Source of the DNA: Owenia fusiformis
Lineage: Eukaryota > Annelida > Polychaeta > Sabellida > Oweniidae
Length of the DNA stretch: 64,000 bases
Reading direction: 5' to 3'
Assembly: GCA_903813345.2 (NCBI GenBank)
Contig: CAIIXF020000006.1
Location: forward strand, 21,523,936-21,587,935
Part shown: positions 11,644 through 26,600 of the stretch, one piece after another
Layout: every line of letters starts with the position of its first letter
Numbering within the stretch: the stretch's first letter is position 1
The notes under the pieces: generated by a model
Told to the model about the DNA's origin: nothing
The model's input: only the letters and a program-made list of their open reading frames with translations
Database searches by the model: none
Made by a program: the position numbers and the translations under genes

Positions 11644-14600
11644 CTAGGGAGGCTGGAAATCAGAACCATTTATATAAGTTACCTAAATTTGAACTGCATA
11701 TTACATGTGTTTCATGTGATTCTCTTTTGTGCTAAGAAAGTATGATAGTTGACACTTGACAGTTATCCCTATTGTAAATGTTGATGTCATTTCAGCATTG
11801 ATCCCCAAGATACATTCATAAAACTCACGAAATTAACTGGGCGTACAGTATACCTTCTCTGAATATTGAGATTATATGCTATGACTAAAAAACAGTACAA
11901 GTCCAACACTGTCATTTATATATCATTACAGCATGCAAAGTGCTTGATTATGTGGCAAATATCGCCTCAATATCGCCTCGCCTCAACCCAGTATAGTAAC
12001 AATGTAACTGGAAACAGAACATGATACCATCATCCAAGCAATACATGGATAAGTTGTGTGTTACAGTATCACTGACAATAATGTTTCCCAATTTTCTTAC
12101 CTTTCAGTTTTTCTTTTCTTGACTGTTTATTGGCAGCTGGCACATTTTTTGGCACAATATTATGTTCCTCGCGATATTGCTTGATGGCTTCCCCATATTC
12201 TTTCCATTCTTCATGGTCTTTGTAACGAGTTGCAAGGCCTTGTAAACTCACCAATTTGAATTTTGCCTTTTCTAAACGGGATTTCAGGTTGAATTTTTTC
12301 TTTCTACTTGAGGCGAGGCAGGCATATCTAGAATTAGATTAAAACAGTAAAATATAGGCTTGCTACTCCACAACATATAATTACAACAGGGAAGAGCTAC
12401 CTTATGACATTTGTCAGGTGGAAAGGGCTCAATATCATATTCATGAGGAACAAGTGCAACAATTTGCTAAAGAGGTCAAACATATAGTTTTGAAGAACTT
12501 TTTGGTGGCAACAAAGATTACTCCTAAGATCATATTGAAGCATGCATCATAACTATAAATAAAAAAACAACAACTATAAATGAGAAAATCTTCATTTAAT
12601 ATTATAGACCTTTAATAAGAGCATAGAAAATGAACACTTACTTTCTTTTCTTATACTTGGTAGAATTTGGAGCAGCTAGTTCCTTATACACGCGTGTGGC
12701 CTGCTTCAAGGGAGGTTGGGGGAATATTCCTAATTTCTCAGGTTCAATCTTTATAGGGAAATTTGGTATTTCCTCCTCCTTTGGCCCAATTGTTGACAAT
12801 AATGCTGGCCATAGAAACAGAGAGGAGAATCTAGCTTTTAGGGCTTGATAGTCTGAGGTCTTTTTCACACGTTTCAAAATGCCATTGTTTCTTGGTTTTC
12901 GGGCTTGATTCTGGACTTGTGCATTCTCCCCTGGTTCTATTTTAACAAATATGTCTTCACTTTGGGCATGTTCATTCACTTGTGAACTGCTACCAGGCTG
13001 GTCAGTGTCACTGGGTGGACTCAAATCTTCATCTTCCGTGTTCTCATTACTGTCCTTTGAGGCATCATCTGCTGTTTTCTTGCCCAATTTCGGAGGTTCA
13101 TATAATGAACCTGCTCTCTTGACTAACTTCTTCCTATTCAGGAGTAGCATCTTAAATGCATTGATGGTAGTAATGTTTGGAGGCAAAGGGGGGAGTTTGG
13201 TAATAGGTGGTGACATCAAATTCAGCTCCTTAGTATCATCAGTCTCATCTATCTCAACATACTCTTCAGCTCGCATTGCTTTCTTTCTCTTAGGACCATC
13301 ATCTGCGCTCTTAGCTATAACTTGATTTTTATACTCATCTAATAATTCATCTTTAATTTCCTTGACTCCTTGCATCGCTGCAACTTGTGTCACAGTGTCA
13401 AAATCTTCCTCCAAGCTCGATAGTGCCCACATCTGCTCTCGGACTTTCTTCTCCATGGCTGCACGTTTCAACTTATGTTTATTGAGTATATTATTCCTAA
13501 CGCAAGGCTTCTGTCCTTCTCTCAGGGCTTCTGTTAGCTCTTTATCCGCTTTTAGTTTCTGGAAATGGAAAGACGAAAGGTTAGGAAGTATGCAGACTGA
13601 AGGGTTCCATGAAGCCGTAACTGAAGCTTCAAGGGTTAAATCAAACTTTGTTCAATGGATACAGTTCTTTTCTGTCAAATAAACCAGTTAAATGTAATTT
13701 TCAATTGAATATTAACCATTGGGGGAACAATATGGATAAGTAGTTAAAAGACGAGAATGTGTTTTTCCTATTTTTCAATTTTGGTACAGATCACCCAGGA
13801 TAGTACCTTATGCAGTTTGCACCATTCATTCTAATAAATTAAAACCTGTGAAATACCTCTTTTAGTGTTACCCTCAAGTGGAACACTTTTACAATAGAGC
13901 TACTTATACAGGTTTAGCTGTATTAAAATTTCATGAACAGCTCGTTACAGTAGCAGATACATACTATTTGTTCTTTTTCTGTCTCTCTCATCATGAGGTT
14001 ATGGAAGCCCACATCTTTCAGTTCTGGACCAATAGAAAGGCATCTTTTTGTATCTACCCTAAGTGCCTGCAAACACACGTAAGTAATAAATGTTTAAATT
14101 GAGGAAGATAGAGAATGACAGCAAAAGACAAAATTTCCTGTTCTCCAGAAATTATCAAGATATTGTAGAAGGGGACCTGGACTGAGGCCAACCTGGCCTA
14201 TTCATGCCTATAGTATTCCACCACAAATGTCTATGGCCAATGAGACTCGGTCGTCTCGTTTAAGTGTCTTTCTAAGCACTAAAAGCATGTTGATTAGCTT
14301 GGGCATTTAAAATCGGTAATTCTTGATATATTACCTTAAACATCAGGTTGGCTACTTTATTCTCTGCAGTAAGTGAGTAGGTCTCCTTGGCACCTGCATT
14401 TGTCAATGGGCGGTCATTCACTGGAATCACAAAACATGGATTTAGGCAAAGACTCTATCCATAAGCTGAGCAATATTAAGGCATCAAATTAATTTATATG
14501 TTATTATGTGAGTCAATAAGGCATAAGTATCAAAGTAAGTAGTCTCTGATTTTCATTTTTTTAAATTAATTTAATTACTAAACTTTCAGTTTTTTATATT

Positions 14601-17600
14601 AAGCACTTAGGGTGGGATAATAAGATCATATAATGGTTGATTCTGTATATCATGTTTATACTCTCGTGAGTATATGATATATTCCCTCATTCTCTTGGTC
14701 ACTTGTGAATTTATCATATACTCACTTGAGTATAAACACGATATACAGAATCAACCATTATATAACCTCATAAAACACTTAATATTGTGATGTTATTCTT
14801 AGGTGTCTGGGTATACCACTACCTTAAAGCTCTTTTTCCGAGACCAAAATGTTTCTTAATTTTTAGAAAAATGAATAATATCAAGACATACAGAAATGTT
14901 TCCTCGGGCGGCCTGCCTTTAGTTGCTTTGTAACTCTGTTGCGTAACATCTTCATTAGGTTATGTTCCACTTGTCTAACATTAATGGCATTAGCTAGTAC
15001 AGGACGTCCTCTCTACAAAAAAAGATTGAATATAATATTCATTAACTAACTCAAATTCATTTAAAATTGGATGACTGATACGTCAAATATAAATTATATC
15101 AGTCCCTGCCTGGAGTAAATGAACTTGAGGTAATTATTGCATTACAACACAAGATCTTCAAAAATAAGATCAGTGATCTCCCCAGGATTTTTTCCCAGGT
15201 GAGTGCAAAATTCTCATTTCACAATTCAGACCACAATTGGTTAAAATATGCCATTTTCTCACATGATTTTTCTCATTTTCAAGTGGGTGCAAATGGATTT
15301 TCAGGTGTGGACCGTTCAACAGGATTTTAATTACCGTTGTACACTATGTGTAGTAGTTCTCTTAGGGTATGTAGTGTAGGCTAATATTGTTTAATGTCCA
15401 GTTTGTTTGCTCGAGCCCAACAATTGAATAGAGAGAAGCAAGGGTATATACTTGTAAAATACCCTTCCAGCAAGGATGGGGGAGATCACTGAAGACATAA
15501 TGACTGGTAGACTTGTGATGAATTCTAAGAATGAATCAGGTTATTTCATTACTGTGCTCAGTTTAAAATGTTAATAAATGAAATGACTTGACATTACTTC
15601 TGTATATACAACTGAGACTGTAATTCAAGCTTATAACATTTATTCATTGCTGCTTCTGCTCTGGTTTTATCTTCATTTGGATGTAAACAACAGCCATGAC
15701 AGTGCTCATCTTGAATATAATACTCAACAAAATAAACATTCAACCATGAACTGTAACAGAAATGCATAATATTTAAAAACATAAAATTAAACTTTTTAAA
15801 CATCAAATATTAAATCAGAAAATTTCCATTAAAAACAAGTTCACCTCCTTTTCGCCTGTAAGTGAAGAAGAAACACTTGGAAATTTTGAACACTTGAAAC
15901 GCCTGTATATCTTGAATTGAAATAATGAGAAAAAATTTACCATCATGTTTATTTCAAGATGAAACTTAAATGTCACCAAATTAACTTGTACTTAACTATT
16001 TGTCAGACTTATTTTTGTAAAGTATTTAGGTGCTGTGATAAACAGATGGAAATATTAATCCATAACACAAATATGAGATTATAAAATGATATTCTCTTTT
16101 GATATTAATAACTCTAAGCAGTCTGCCCAATTTTGACTACTGGACTAACATTATGCAATAAACTGCATTTTGGATTTTATATTTGTACACAAATCAGCCT
16201 GAGGCAGAAGTGAAAGGGTTAATTTAAACAAAATATACCAGAAGTGAATTTTAACAGATTCCTTTTGGATGAAAGTAACTACTATATAATAGAATGCTGC
16301 TTACCACTTTTGGAGGTTTACTTTGTCCCAGGACTTCTTTCCTCACCTCCCGAGCTAGCTTCAACATATCTCGTACTGACATGTTGTGGTCCACATTCAG
16401 TAGTTGGGCACTCAGTTCAACACCCTAGAGCAAAGAATTAATAAGATTAACATACTACGCAGAATTTTTTCAAATGGGTGCAAAATATTTTCAGAGCCTT
16501 GCCCAAATCTGGTCAAAATATGCAAATTTTTATAATATTTTCATGTGGGTACAGTTGAATTTTATATGAGTGCAAGCCTTCAAAATCTTAATTGAACCAC
16601 TTGTTTCAATGCTGGGGAGATCACTGTAATAGGATGTAGATATTAAGGCTAAGATGCATTATAGGCAGCAATCTCTTTGGCTTCTATTGCAAAAGAAAAC
16701 ATGCCAAATCATGTCAATAACTCAATGTACTATTTGAACCAGTAAACGAGGCATGCATGTTTGCAAAATAATACAAGTCTTTCAATACAGTAAAACCTGT
16801 TTTTTTTGTTGTTTTTTTAACATATTATTTATTTCCTTCTTAATCAAAAAATACACAAAATATCTACTACCAATCGCCATAGGCATTCTAGGTAGTTTAA
16901 ATTACAATAGAGGATTAATTACAGTAATCATAGATGGTTTATTGGTAATGTGAGAGGTTGGGAGGGAGGGGGGGGGGTTGTCACAAGATACAAATGAGAA
17001 AAACATTAATTTGATGGAAACTTATAACAGGCCTGTACAAATTGCATCACTATATCTATCAGGATTTTCTGAGAATCAATAGTGAGTTCATTTTCATAAA
17101 TTAAGTACTTGACCTGTTCTGTCTTACTAGAAATAAGTTGAGTATCAAACAATAAATTTTGTTCACGAAGTGCAGTCATCATTTTATTACGTTCATGGGT
17201 ATGGCGAGGGCAGGTTAGAATGAAATGCTTTGTGTCTTCAGTAGAGCCACAGAGGCATTTGTTGTCAATTATTCCAGTTAAATTATGAGTAAAGAAATGG
17301 TCTTTAAGGGCAAAATCAACTCAAAGCCTATTTAGCAGTTTTTCGTTGGTTCTACTTAAATTTAGTTTTGTAGTTGGTATGAAGTTTGAAATAGGGATAA
17401 ATATCTGTTTAATAGAGCTTTTGAATCTAGAAATGGTTTGAATTTCACGAAAAGTCTGGCTTAGCTGGTTCCAATCATTTATAAGTTTTAAGACTGGTGC
17501 TTTGGAGAGTCTCATTGAAATATTTCTTGGGCAGGAAAAGGGTAAAGAGTGTCTTAAAATTCTAGTTTCTTGGTTGCGATGTTGGTCAAAAAGACTATGG

Positions 17601-20600
17601 ACATATTAAGGCACTTCCTTTCTTACAATTTTGAACATCAGTCTTAGATTTTTTTCGTGTCTTTTGTCAGTAAGCGATTTCCACTGTAAACATTTTAAAG
17701 TTTTTGAGGTGTTAGAGCCATGCAGTACCCCAGCACATATAACAGCAGCTTGGTAGTGGATTTTATCAAGCTTTGACAAGGCCGCCAAGGATGACGATCC
17801 GTAAATGGAGCTACAATAGTCAAGATAAGTATTTTGTTTGATATGAGCTTCAAAGGATTTAACAGTTTTTGAACTTTATTAGACAGATAGTTTATATGGT
17901 CATTAAAAGTCAAATTCTCATCTAAGATGAAACCCAGGTGCCTGTGTGATTGCTTTTGGGGGATCATTTCACCATCAAAGTAAAGTGGAGACATTTGAAT
18001 ATTTTTTTGTCGGGTTGAGCGAAAAAATAAATGAGCACTTTTAGATGCTTTAAATTTCAATTGCCAGGTTCTAAACCATGCACTTAAAAGATTTAGGTCA
18101 TTTTGGAGTTGGCCAGTTTGATTACCAGAAGGGTGAAAGAAAGAGTATAAGGAGGTATCATCTGCATAGATAAAAGTTTTCGAGGTCAGAGTGTCAGGGA
18201 GGTCATTTATGTATATCAGAAACATCAGGGGTCCGATTATGGAGCCCTGAGGCACACCAGAGTTTATGAAGTGGTCAGGAGAGAAGTTTGATGTGTGATC
18301 ATCTACAGTGACACAGACTTTTCGATTGATCCTGGTAAAACCTGGTGGAACAATATTAGTGCTGTAAAGAGTGTTCCATCTAGGAAGTGTTTCACTTTCA
18401 GAAGTTAATTTTACATTTAGTTATTTGGTAGCAATGAACTCCTATTATAATCTAACACTCACCATCTTATTCTTTTTATTTGATTTCAACCTGAGTGTCT
18501 CACCGACTGCTTTGGCCCTGGCCTTGCTCAGTTTGTCCTGACTTTTAAGCTTGCCAACAACTGATTTCTCTATCTGCGACATAACTGTCTTCTGTTTGCC
18601 TGCCACATCAGCCAATCTGGTCACTGTGGTGCGGGGAGGACGTGGTACCATGCGACCTGTTACATAATGGAGAATTGATGATAAAATAGAGAAAAATGGC
18701 TGTGTCAATAAAGGAAATGTTTATACTAGTACAAAAAGTTAAAAGTCCTAAACTGTCTAAATTATATATTTTTATATATCAATTTCTTGCATTGGCATGT
18801 AAGGCCAAAAATTCACCACCTGCCATTTGTTACAGACACTGACTGCCTAACACTGTCCACAAAAAGTCGGAGACTGGTGGTAATATAAAAATATGTTAAT
18901 AAAGGAGGGTTATTGTTGGTCGAATTCCACCAGAAGGTTCCATTGACTTTTTCACACCTGCCCTAGGAGATTAACGCATATTTGTCAAATTATTGCAATT
19001 GAGGCAAGTTTGTCAATTTTATGTTAAGCTTCAAAAATGGCATCCTTATTGCAACCATCTTGATCAATACCTTGTTTTATTAATTCAGCTTGTTGAAGCA
19101 CAAGGAGCCTTTCTTTATCAAGTTCCGTCCACTTTTTCTGTACAACCTTAGCTTTATTGGCTACAGCTTTATCCAGCCTGGCTTGTGCATCAGATTTTGG
19201 TTTCTTGGGGGCTTCCATGAGTTCTTCAAGGAGGTCCTCTTTGTTCTTTTCTGATTTAACCTGCCTCAAAATGGCCAGTTCTTCATCCTGACCCATTTGT
19301 GCATCTTGCAAAAAATGGTATTTGGAGAAGTCTTAGTTATAATACATATTTAATTTTTACAGAGGTCAGAATGGTAAGTTCATGATTGTAATTAGTCTCT
19401 AAAACAACATTTGAAATTATCTTACCCTACATTCTAAAGTGACCTTTGGCTGATTCCATGGAAACAGTTTGCATGCATACTGACATCACATTTAAGAAAC
19501 TTCTCGATATGTATAAATAAATGGCAGATTATCATAGAGTTGACTATGGTTGCAACTGGCTGTTACATGCAAGGAATGAAGACTGAGATTCTAAGATTCA
19601 TGGTCTAAAATATTACCATTGTTTTAAGTAATCATTGTTGAAAAACACAATAGCAAATTGCTATGGCAATGAGCAGAATATATCAAAATGTCATACATCA
19701 CACCATGAATTAATGAAAATAAGAAAACATGTCTTTAATCATATTTAATATATATTTCTTGTGTGTTCTCTCACCTAAATCATCTTCCTGAGCCCTAGTG
19801 CTAGGTATGGCAGTTCTCCTGTTCCACAGTAAATAGTTCACAGTCTCTGGCTGAAATACATGAATACTGAGATATACATCATGGGATTTGGACAACAAGG
19901 ATGTGGGGGCATCCTAGTGTAAGCACTAGAGGTGTAACTCGCCGGAAAAATCCAACTCGAGTTCAACTTGCCAAATATTTCCAAAACTCGAGTAGAACTC
20001 GAGTTAATTCATTTCGTCCAGTACATAAAGTAAACCCGGGTAAACAAAGTTACTTTAACTTCTAGCGGCAAGTTTCTCTGGTTAAGTCACATCTAAAAGC
20101 TGTACTTCACACGTTGGGGCCATAAGAAGGTGTGGTATGCATTGCAGTTATCTCATATTTCAATCAAAAATGATCTGGTATAGACGTCGCCGCATACGGT
20201 AAGGACTAGAGATCGCTAAAATGAACCAAGAATCTAACCAAACAGTATTTTAGAAAACCCAGAAGGGCCCCTCAAATTAATGAATGATTTTCCCGGATTA
20301 TCTTCATTATTTCTACTAAAGACTGCTGGATATCGATCTAAAGTTATGACTTGTGGTCTTATGATTTAATGATAGATCATCTTTTTATGTAAAAGTCGTG
20401 TAAACGACGTGAGAATAAGGGGACCATTTTTTATTCAATTTCAGTGACAACTCTATTATCGCCCCCTTGAGTTCCTTCGATAATCAATTTTTTTTCTGAT
20501 TAATTTGGTGTAACTTGTCATTCCTCGATATTTGTTGAACTTTGTGAAACTTTGAGTGTTTTTAGGTGACGGGCGCTAAATATGGCGATCATTGGTATAT

Positions 20601-23600
20601 TTATTCTCCTAATGAAGTAATGTTGCACGATCTCTGGGACCCGAATTCATTTTTCATGTTTGCAAGATAGGCAAAACTCGCGAGTTAACTCGAGTTATAG
20701 CTAGCTCGCGAGTTGAAACAGATTGCGAGTTTCTAGAGGACGACTCGAGGCAATGTATAGGCAGCTCTGACGAGCTGTACTCGAGTTACTGACTCGGGAG
20801 TTACACCTCTAGTAAGCACCCTTGGTGAACATAGCAATCATCGAATAGGTGGGTGAGATACTATGACTGTTGTGGTGCTGAGAGTTGTTTTTTATTGCAA
20901 ATTATTCCTATCTTACTTATGATGAACTTTATTTATGTCAATTTGAAATCTATGAGGAGTATTTGGAAGCTCCCATATTATTTATAGACAACATAAAAGT
21001 ATTTTGATACACATTAAGGCTTTTTCCCTTAAGAAGGACTTTTGTGTCAAGGATAGGTTTTGGCTACATTACAGATTGCTATCTTGAGGACAAGATTTCT
21101 TGCAGCATCCCCCTCCGTTCATTCTGTCTAATCACCAGAGTGTGGATGTCCATGAGTAGATATAATTGATACTTTTTCAAAACCCCAGGATTATCTGTAT
21201 ATCCCATGGGAAATTACTACCCAATCAGATAAAAATGTAAAATATTGAAAATAATCAATTTGCAAAATTAATAAATCTTTTTGAAGAAATCGAAACCATT
21301 GAAATAATGTCATTTTTGATATGAAACCATCTCATATCACATTTTAAGAAGTGATATTGGATGGTTTGGACATTTTTGCTAAAATATGATATCTTGGTCC
21401 ACATATCAAATATATCTTGACGTGATATTCAATCTATATCATTGCAACCAGAGGATAAGAGGTGATATGCTTACAGTCTGTTCTAATAGCCACTCATTCT
21501 GCTGTTTCCAAAGCATGAGTCTCTTATAACGCAGGAGACAAGCATTGTCAATACGCCTTGTTGGCATGTTCTTTGCAATAGTCGACCAGCTACCTGGATA
21601 TAAAACAACATGATTTGAACTAAATATGCAGTGATCTCCCCATGTCACTTTTACGGGGGGCCCCCCTACTTGAAACCAAGGGCCCCCAGATGGCACCCTC
21701 AACTTCAACGTCTGATTTGAAAAATGAGTGAAGTAAGCACCTACATGAAGAGATTGTGAGCGTAGCGAGCGCTGATTTTTTCAGACTTGAAAACTTCCAC
21801 CCAGTTGAAATTTTTTTTGGGGAGAACACTTAAATGTATCACTCATTGCATTAATCAAAAACACTTGATATGCTTTTTCAAAGGTATATACTTCAAAGGA
21901 AGGGTGGTTAATGACAAGTTTAATAAACACAGCAAAATTGACTTTCAAAAAATGCAATACAGATTTCACAAGTCTAACCTTAATAGTTTATAGTTATAAA
22001 TATAGTGCCAGTTGTGTCATATTTCACATTCCCAAACATTATAATACCCAAGTAGGCCAACTGTCAAAAATTCATCATTTCAGGAGTTTAAAAAGTTTGC
22101 TGTACCTGAGTGGAAGGCTATCACATTGAACTGTGACATACAGGGTGTCTCAAAAAAAGGAAACCGGGATTTAATTGCTAATTTCTTAAGTATGAATAAT
22201 AATACGAAAATTTCACAGCTACCCTCCGATAGGTTATGATGTCCTCTTTCTTATGATACCAAGATTGTCCGTTTTCCTTCATGGATGACTGAGTTCTAAG
22301 GGATTTAAGCGACCATGTCAGAAATTGGTTTGTGCCACTTTTTCTTACTTGAATGACTGAACAATGAGAGATTAAAATGGCTATGCCAGGATGGTTACTT
22401 GGGTTTATCTCAAGGAAAAAGTCTACACAACATTACCAAGAGACATTGATGATTTAAGGACCTGGATTGTTGCAGCAGTGGAGGATCTAAGGGGAGAGAC
22501 ATCATCAGGGATGCAGTACATGTGATGAGATTTAAGGCAGACATTTGCATTGAAAGGAATGGGAGTCATGTTGAAGGACGCTTGGGTTAAAACAACTTTG
22601 AATGGACATTGGGATTTGATATGAGTAACTTTAATTGGAATAAATGAGTAAAAGAGTTTGTTGTTACTTATCACTATGTTATGATGATGAAATTGACTTG
22701 GCTGAAAATGGCACAAACCCATTTCTGACATGGTCACTTAAATCCCTCATTGCTCACCCTTAAGAAAAAAGCCATGGTAACCATGGTATTCCATGGTGCG
22801 CCCATGGTAATCCATGGTTTTCCATGGAAATTCATGGTTTTCCATGTTATTTTCCATGGAAATTCATGGACGCCCATGGTAATCTTCCATGGATATTTAC
22901 CATGATTTTCCGTGGTAATTGTTGGTTTGGTAATTGGTTTTTAATGGATGTGTCATGGAAATGTAAAATCAACAATTTTGGTAGGATTTGTATTTACCAA
23001 AATCTCCAAAATGAATGTTTTGATGATATATCCCAGTTAGACTGAGATTTATCATTGAGAAAAAGGGATGGACATTTCATTTTGAAGGTATAGCAAGAAC
23101 ATTCATCGAATGTTAGACTCAGCTTACAAATGAGAAAATATGTGAAACAGCAGAGCAGAGAGTAGGCCACAAGATTTCAAAAACAATTGTGCAAAGGTCT
23201 TTTGTGTAGATCAAGACTAGATAGAGATTGCTTATTTTTTTGGCCAAACACTTCTTTCCTTTGAAAAAGAATTAAGTCAAACTAGCCCAAGCTCTGTTTT
23301 ATTTCAATACTTTCTTTAATTTTCAGTTTTAAAAATCAATATGAAGTAATTTAAGAAATAAATAACTCATTTTCTTAAATTACATTTCGTACATTTGAGA
23401 ATACAATCAAAAACCATGGTTTCTTTCTTTGAAGTTGAGAAAACTGCAATCAAAAGCCATGGAAGACGGTTGATTGCAATCGAAAGCCATGCTTTTCCAT
23501 GGTTATTTCTTTGATGTTTTGGAAAGTGCAATCAAAAGCCATGGTTTTCCATGATTATTCTTTTGATCTTTTGAAAGTCCATGGTTTTCCATAGGCTATT

Positions 23601-26600
23601 TGTTTGGTCTTTTGGAAGCAGAAAATGAATAATACATTATGTTTCTAAATGAACTTCTCCAAATTAAGTCCCATTCAACTTTTATAAGCATATTATCTGA
23701 AAAAAGTCCACAGAAAAGTATATACTTTTACAGAATTTTGACTTGAAATTGAGATGGGGGATTAAACACAAGCCTATGGCTGCAAACTGAAATGTTATAC
23801 CTAAGTGATAAAAATTCAATTTGTCTATGTAAGAATATTATATTTAAAAAGAAGTTGCATGAAGGAAGGGGAGGGGGTTAACAACACCATTTGGCTTAAA
23901 ACATGAAACATAGTATAAGTAATTAGAATTGATTTGTCTTTGAATAGGAATAAATAATCATTTGCATAATTTTTAAATATTTGGTTGCCATTATTCTATG
24001 TTAATTAGGTGTCTTAACTCTCAAATTAATGTCAAAAGATTAATCTCTTTACAACAGATTATAAGAGTTCATTTGCATAATTCTTAAATATTCTGATCTT
24101 ATTTATATATGATAATCTTACTCTTTCTAATGCTCCCTCTTCAGTAATTATTATTGTCTGTGAGTGTAGACAGTGCAAGTCAAAAACTCATTGTTGATCA
24201 AATAAAACCAAATAGGATTTACTCCAAGTAAAAATGTTTATTCAGTCTGCAATAAGGGAATCCAGTGAACTGATTTTATCACTTATTTTGTCTTTTTTTA
24301 CATAAGTGCCAAAGTTAAATGATAGCAAATCCCAGCAAACAAATTATTACTTTTAATTGTGGGGTCAAATCATCAATTAAAAAAATATTAAGTAAACAGT
24401 TCTTTGTCATATGACACTATGTACAGAATGTACTAAACATATATTCAGATTGTAAAAACATGGTTGTATTTCAGGCCCGAAACCAGCTTTTGTCAAGAAG
24501 GTTGACTTTCTCAAAGATTTTGGGGTGGGGGGGTCATATTCTTTTATCTATGATTAATGAGACTAATTCTCAATCCAGCTTGGATTCATTCGTTAAAATA
24601 TTGATTCAATTTTGAAGATTTTGGTAAAAACAAAACCTGCCAAAATTGTTGATTTTACAACTCAAGTGTCATAATTGTGAAAATTGTCAAAATTGCCAAA
24701 ATTGTTGATTTTACAACTCAAGTGTCATGGTAAAAACATGGCATGTTCATGAAAAAACAATTACCAAACCACCAATTACCACGGAAAATCATGGTAAATA
24801 TCCATGGAAGATTACCATGAAAAACCATGAATTTCCATGGAAAACCATGGATTACCATGGACGCACCATGGAATACCATGGTTACCATGGCTTTTTTCTT
24901 AAGGGAAGTCATCTGTGGAGGAAAATAGACATCTTGGTACCCTATGAAAGAGGACATAATGATGCAAATGATGGTATGTGAGTTTTCCCTAACATTATTC
25001 ATCTTTGAGAAATTAGCAATTTAATCTCGGTTTTTCCTTTTTTTGAGACACCTTGTATGATAGGTTATACGTTTGAAAATAGCATCATTGTCAGGAAAGC
25101 ATAACTCACCCTTTCCAGTCTTTTCCACCAAATTCAGCAAAGCCTCATCCTCTTCAAGCGTCCAGGGTCCTTTATGTATGAGAGGGTCAATCATGCTGTT
25201 CCATCTTTCATGACACTGCACCTGGTCTCTGCCTGGCACATGTTGCTGGATCTTCCACCAATCACGGCCTCCAAAGGTCTTCACTGCCTCCATCAATTGC
25301 TAAAGGAGTAATACAGAATAAAGCTAAAAACAGGTTTACTTTTATGCTGGAATCAAATAGGCTCAGTTTCCTATACAGAGTCATTTAGGAGTCACACATA
25401 ATATTTTATAATTTATGGGATAGAGACAAAAGTTTGCAACTTGTATAATTATGTCAGTCACTAAAATAAATGACCATAATATTTCAATGTAATGTTAGAA
25501 TCATTAACATACCTGGTCCTCAACCTTCGTCCACTGACCGTGTCTCTTATTGGGGTCCATCTTTCTCCACTTGCTAATACATTGGTTTTGGTTCTTGCCC
25601 TCCATGTAATATGCAACTGAAATGTGGGATTTAGTCATAAAAGAATGATGATTTCTTCACTATTGAAAGCAATTAAATCAGATGCAGTGCTCTCACTCAG
25701 CTGAGAGCTTAAAATGAACTTGCATATAACTGAACGTTAAGTTCCCAATTGAAAATTTGGAGACAGTTTATGGAAAATTTAAGTTTTAGACATCCAGAAA
25801 AGGTTAATGAGAATTTTCATTTAAAAACTATGTGACAAGCACTGATGTGATATAAATTATATTTTGAGATGTGTCAACATAAAATGGTACCTCTCCTATA
25901 AGATATATGATCTCCTAGTCTACAATGATCCACAACAGCAGCCAACAAATCCTCTTCATCCTCTGTCCAATCACTAAATTAATAGAATCACATTATCAAC
26001 TTCAAATCTATTTTAAGCAAACGATCAAATCTTCTCCCAATGCCTTTTTTAACATTATGGATATAGAACTGAAGCGTACATTTACTTAACTATGTTAGCT
26101 ACAGATTTAGCTCTTACTTTTTTCTCTATTTTGACATAGGAATTAATTCCAAAGAAACTCAAAATACACAACTCGGATTTTAAATTATTAATAATGAGAG
26201 GTATTGCCTTTTGTCTTTTCCTAATCTTGACTTTCCATATATCATGAATAAGAAAATGATATTTACATTTCATCTGTTTAAAAACACCAAGACTGTAACA
26301 TGATAGTTGAATATTGCAAAATATGATTTCTGCATGTAGGTTAATGCATAATTTCTTAAATATCCGTTAAATGTTGACTTACGCATTTGTGTTTGTCAAT
26401 TCTGGGTTAAGATTGCTCTGGTAATACTTCAGGCATTCAAAGGGTGTCCTATTAGTCTGAAATAAAGAAAAAATAACAATAATATGTATTAAATGGAACA
26501 CCTTTCAATCAACCACAGTGATCTCCCCAGCATTAAAGCAAGTGGGCACAGCACCCACCCGAGATTTTAAAAACAGGCTTGCACCCACCTGAAAATGAGA

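Noticed and set aside
12639-12641. TAA stop after KYKKRK as the end of SNAPC4
   Set aside because: It lies within a canonical donor (AA|GTAAGTG), and the next exon continues in phase with a basic, family-like segment.
12951-13682. Plus-strand frames at 12951-13325 and 13362-13682
   Set aside because: They are antisense shadows of SNAPC4 exon 24 with no supporting features.
17606-17788. Independent small gene on minus
   Set aside because: It is the continuation of the LINE reverse-transcriptase frame after a frameshift.
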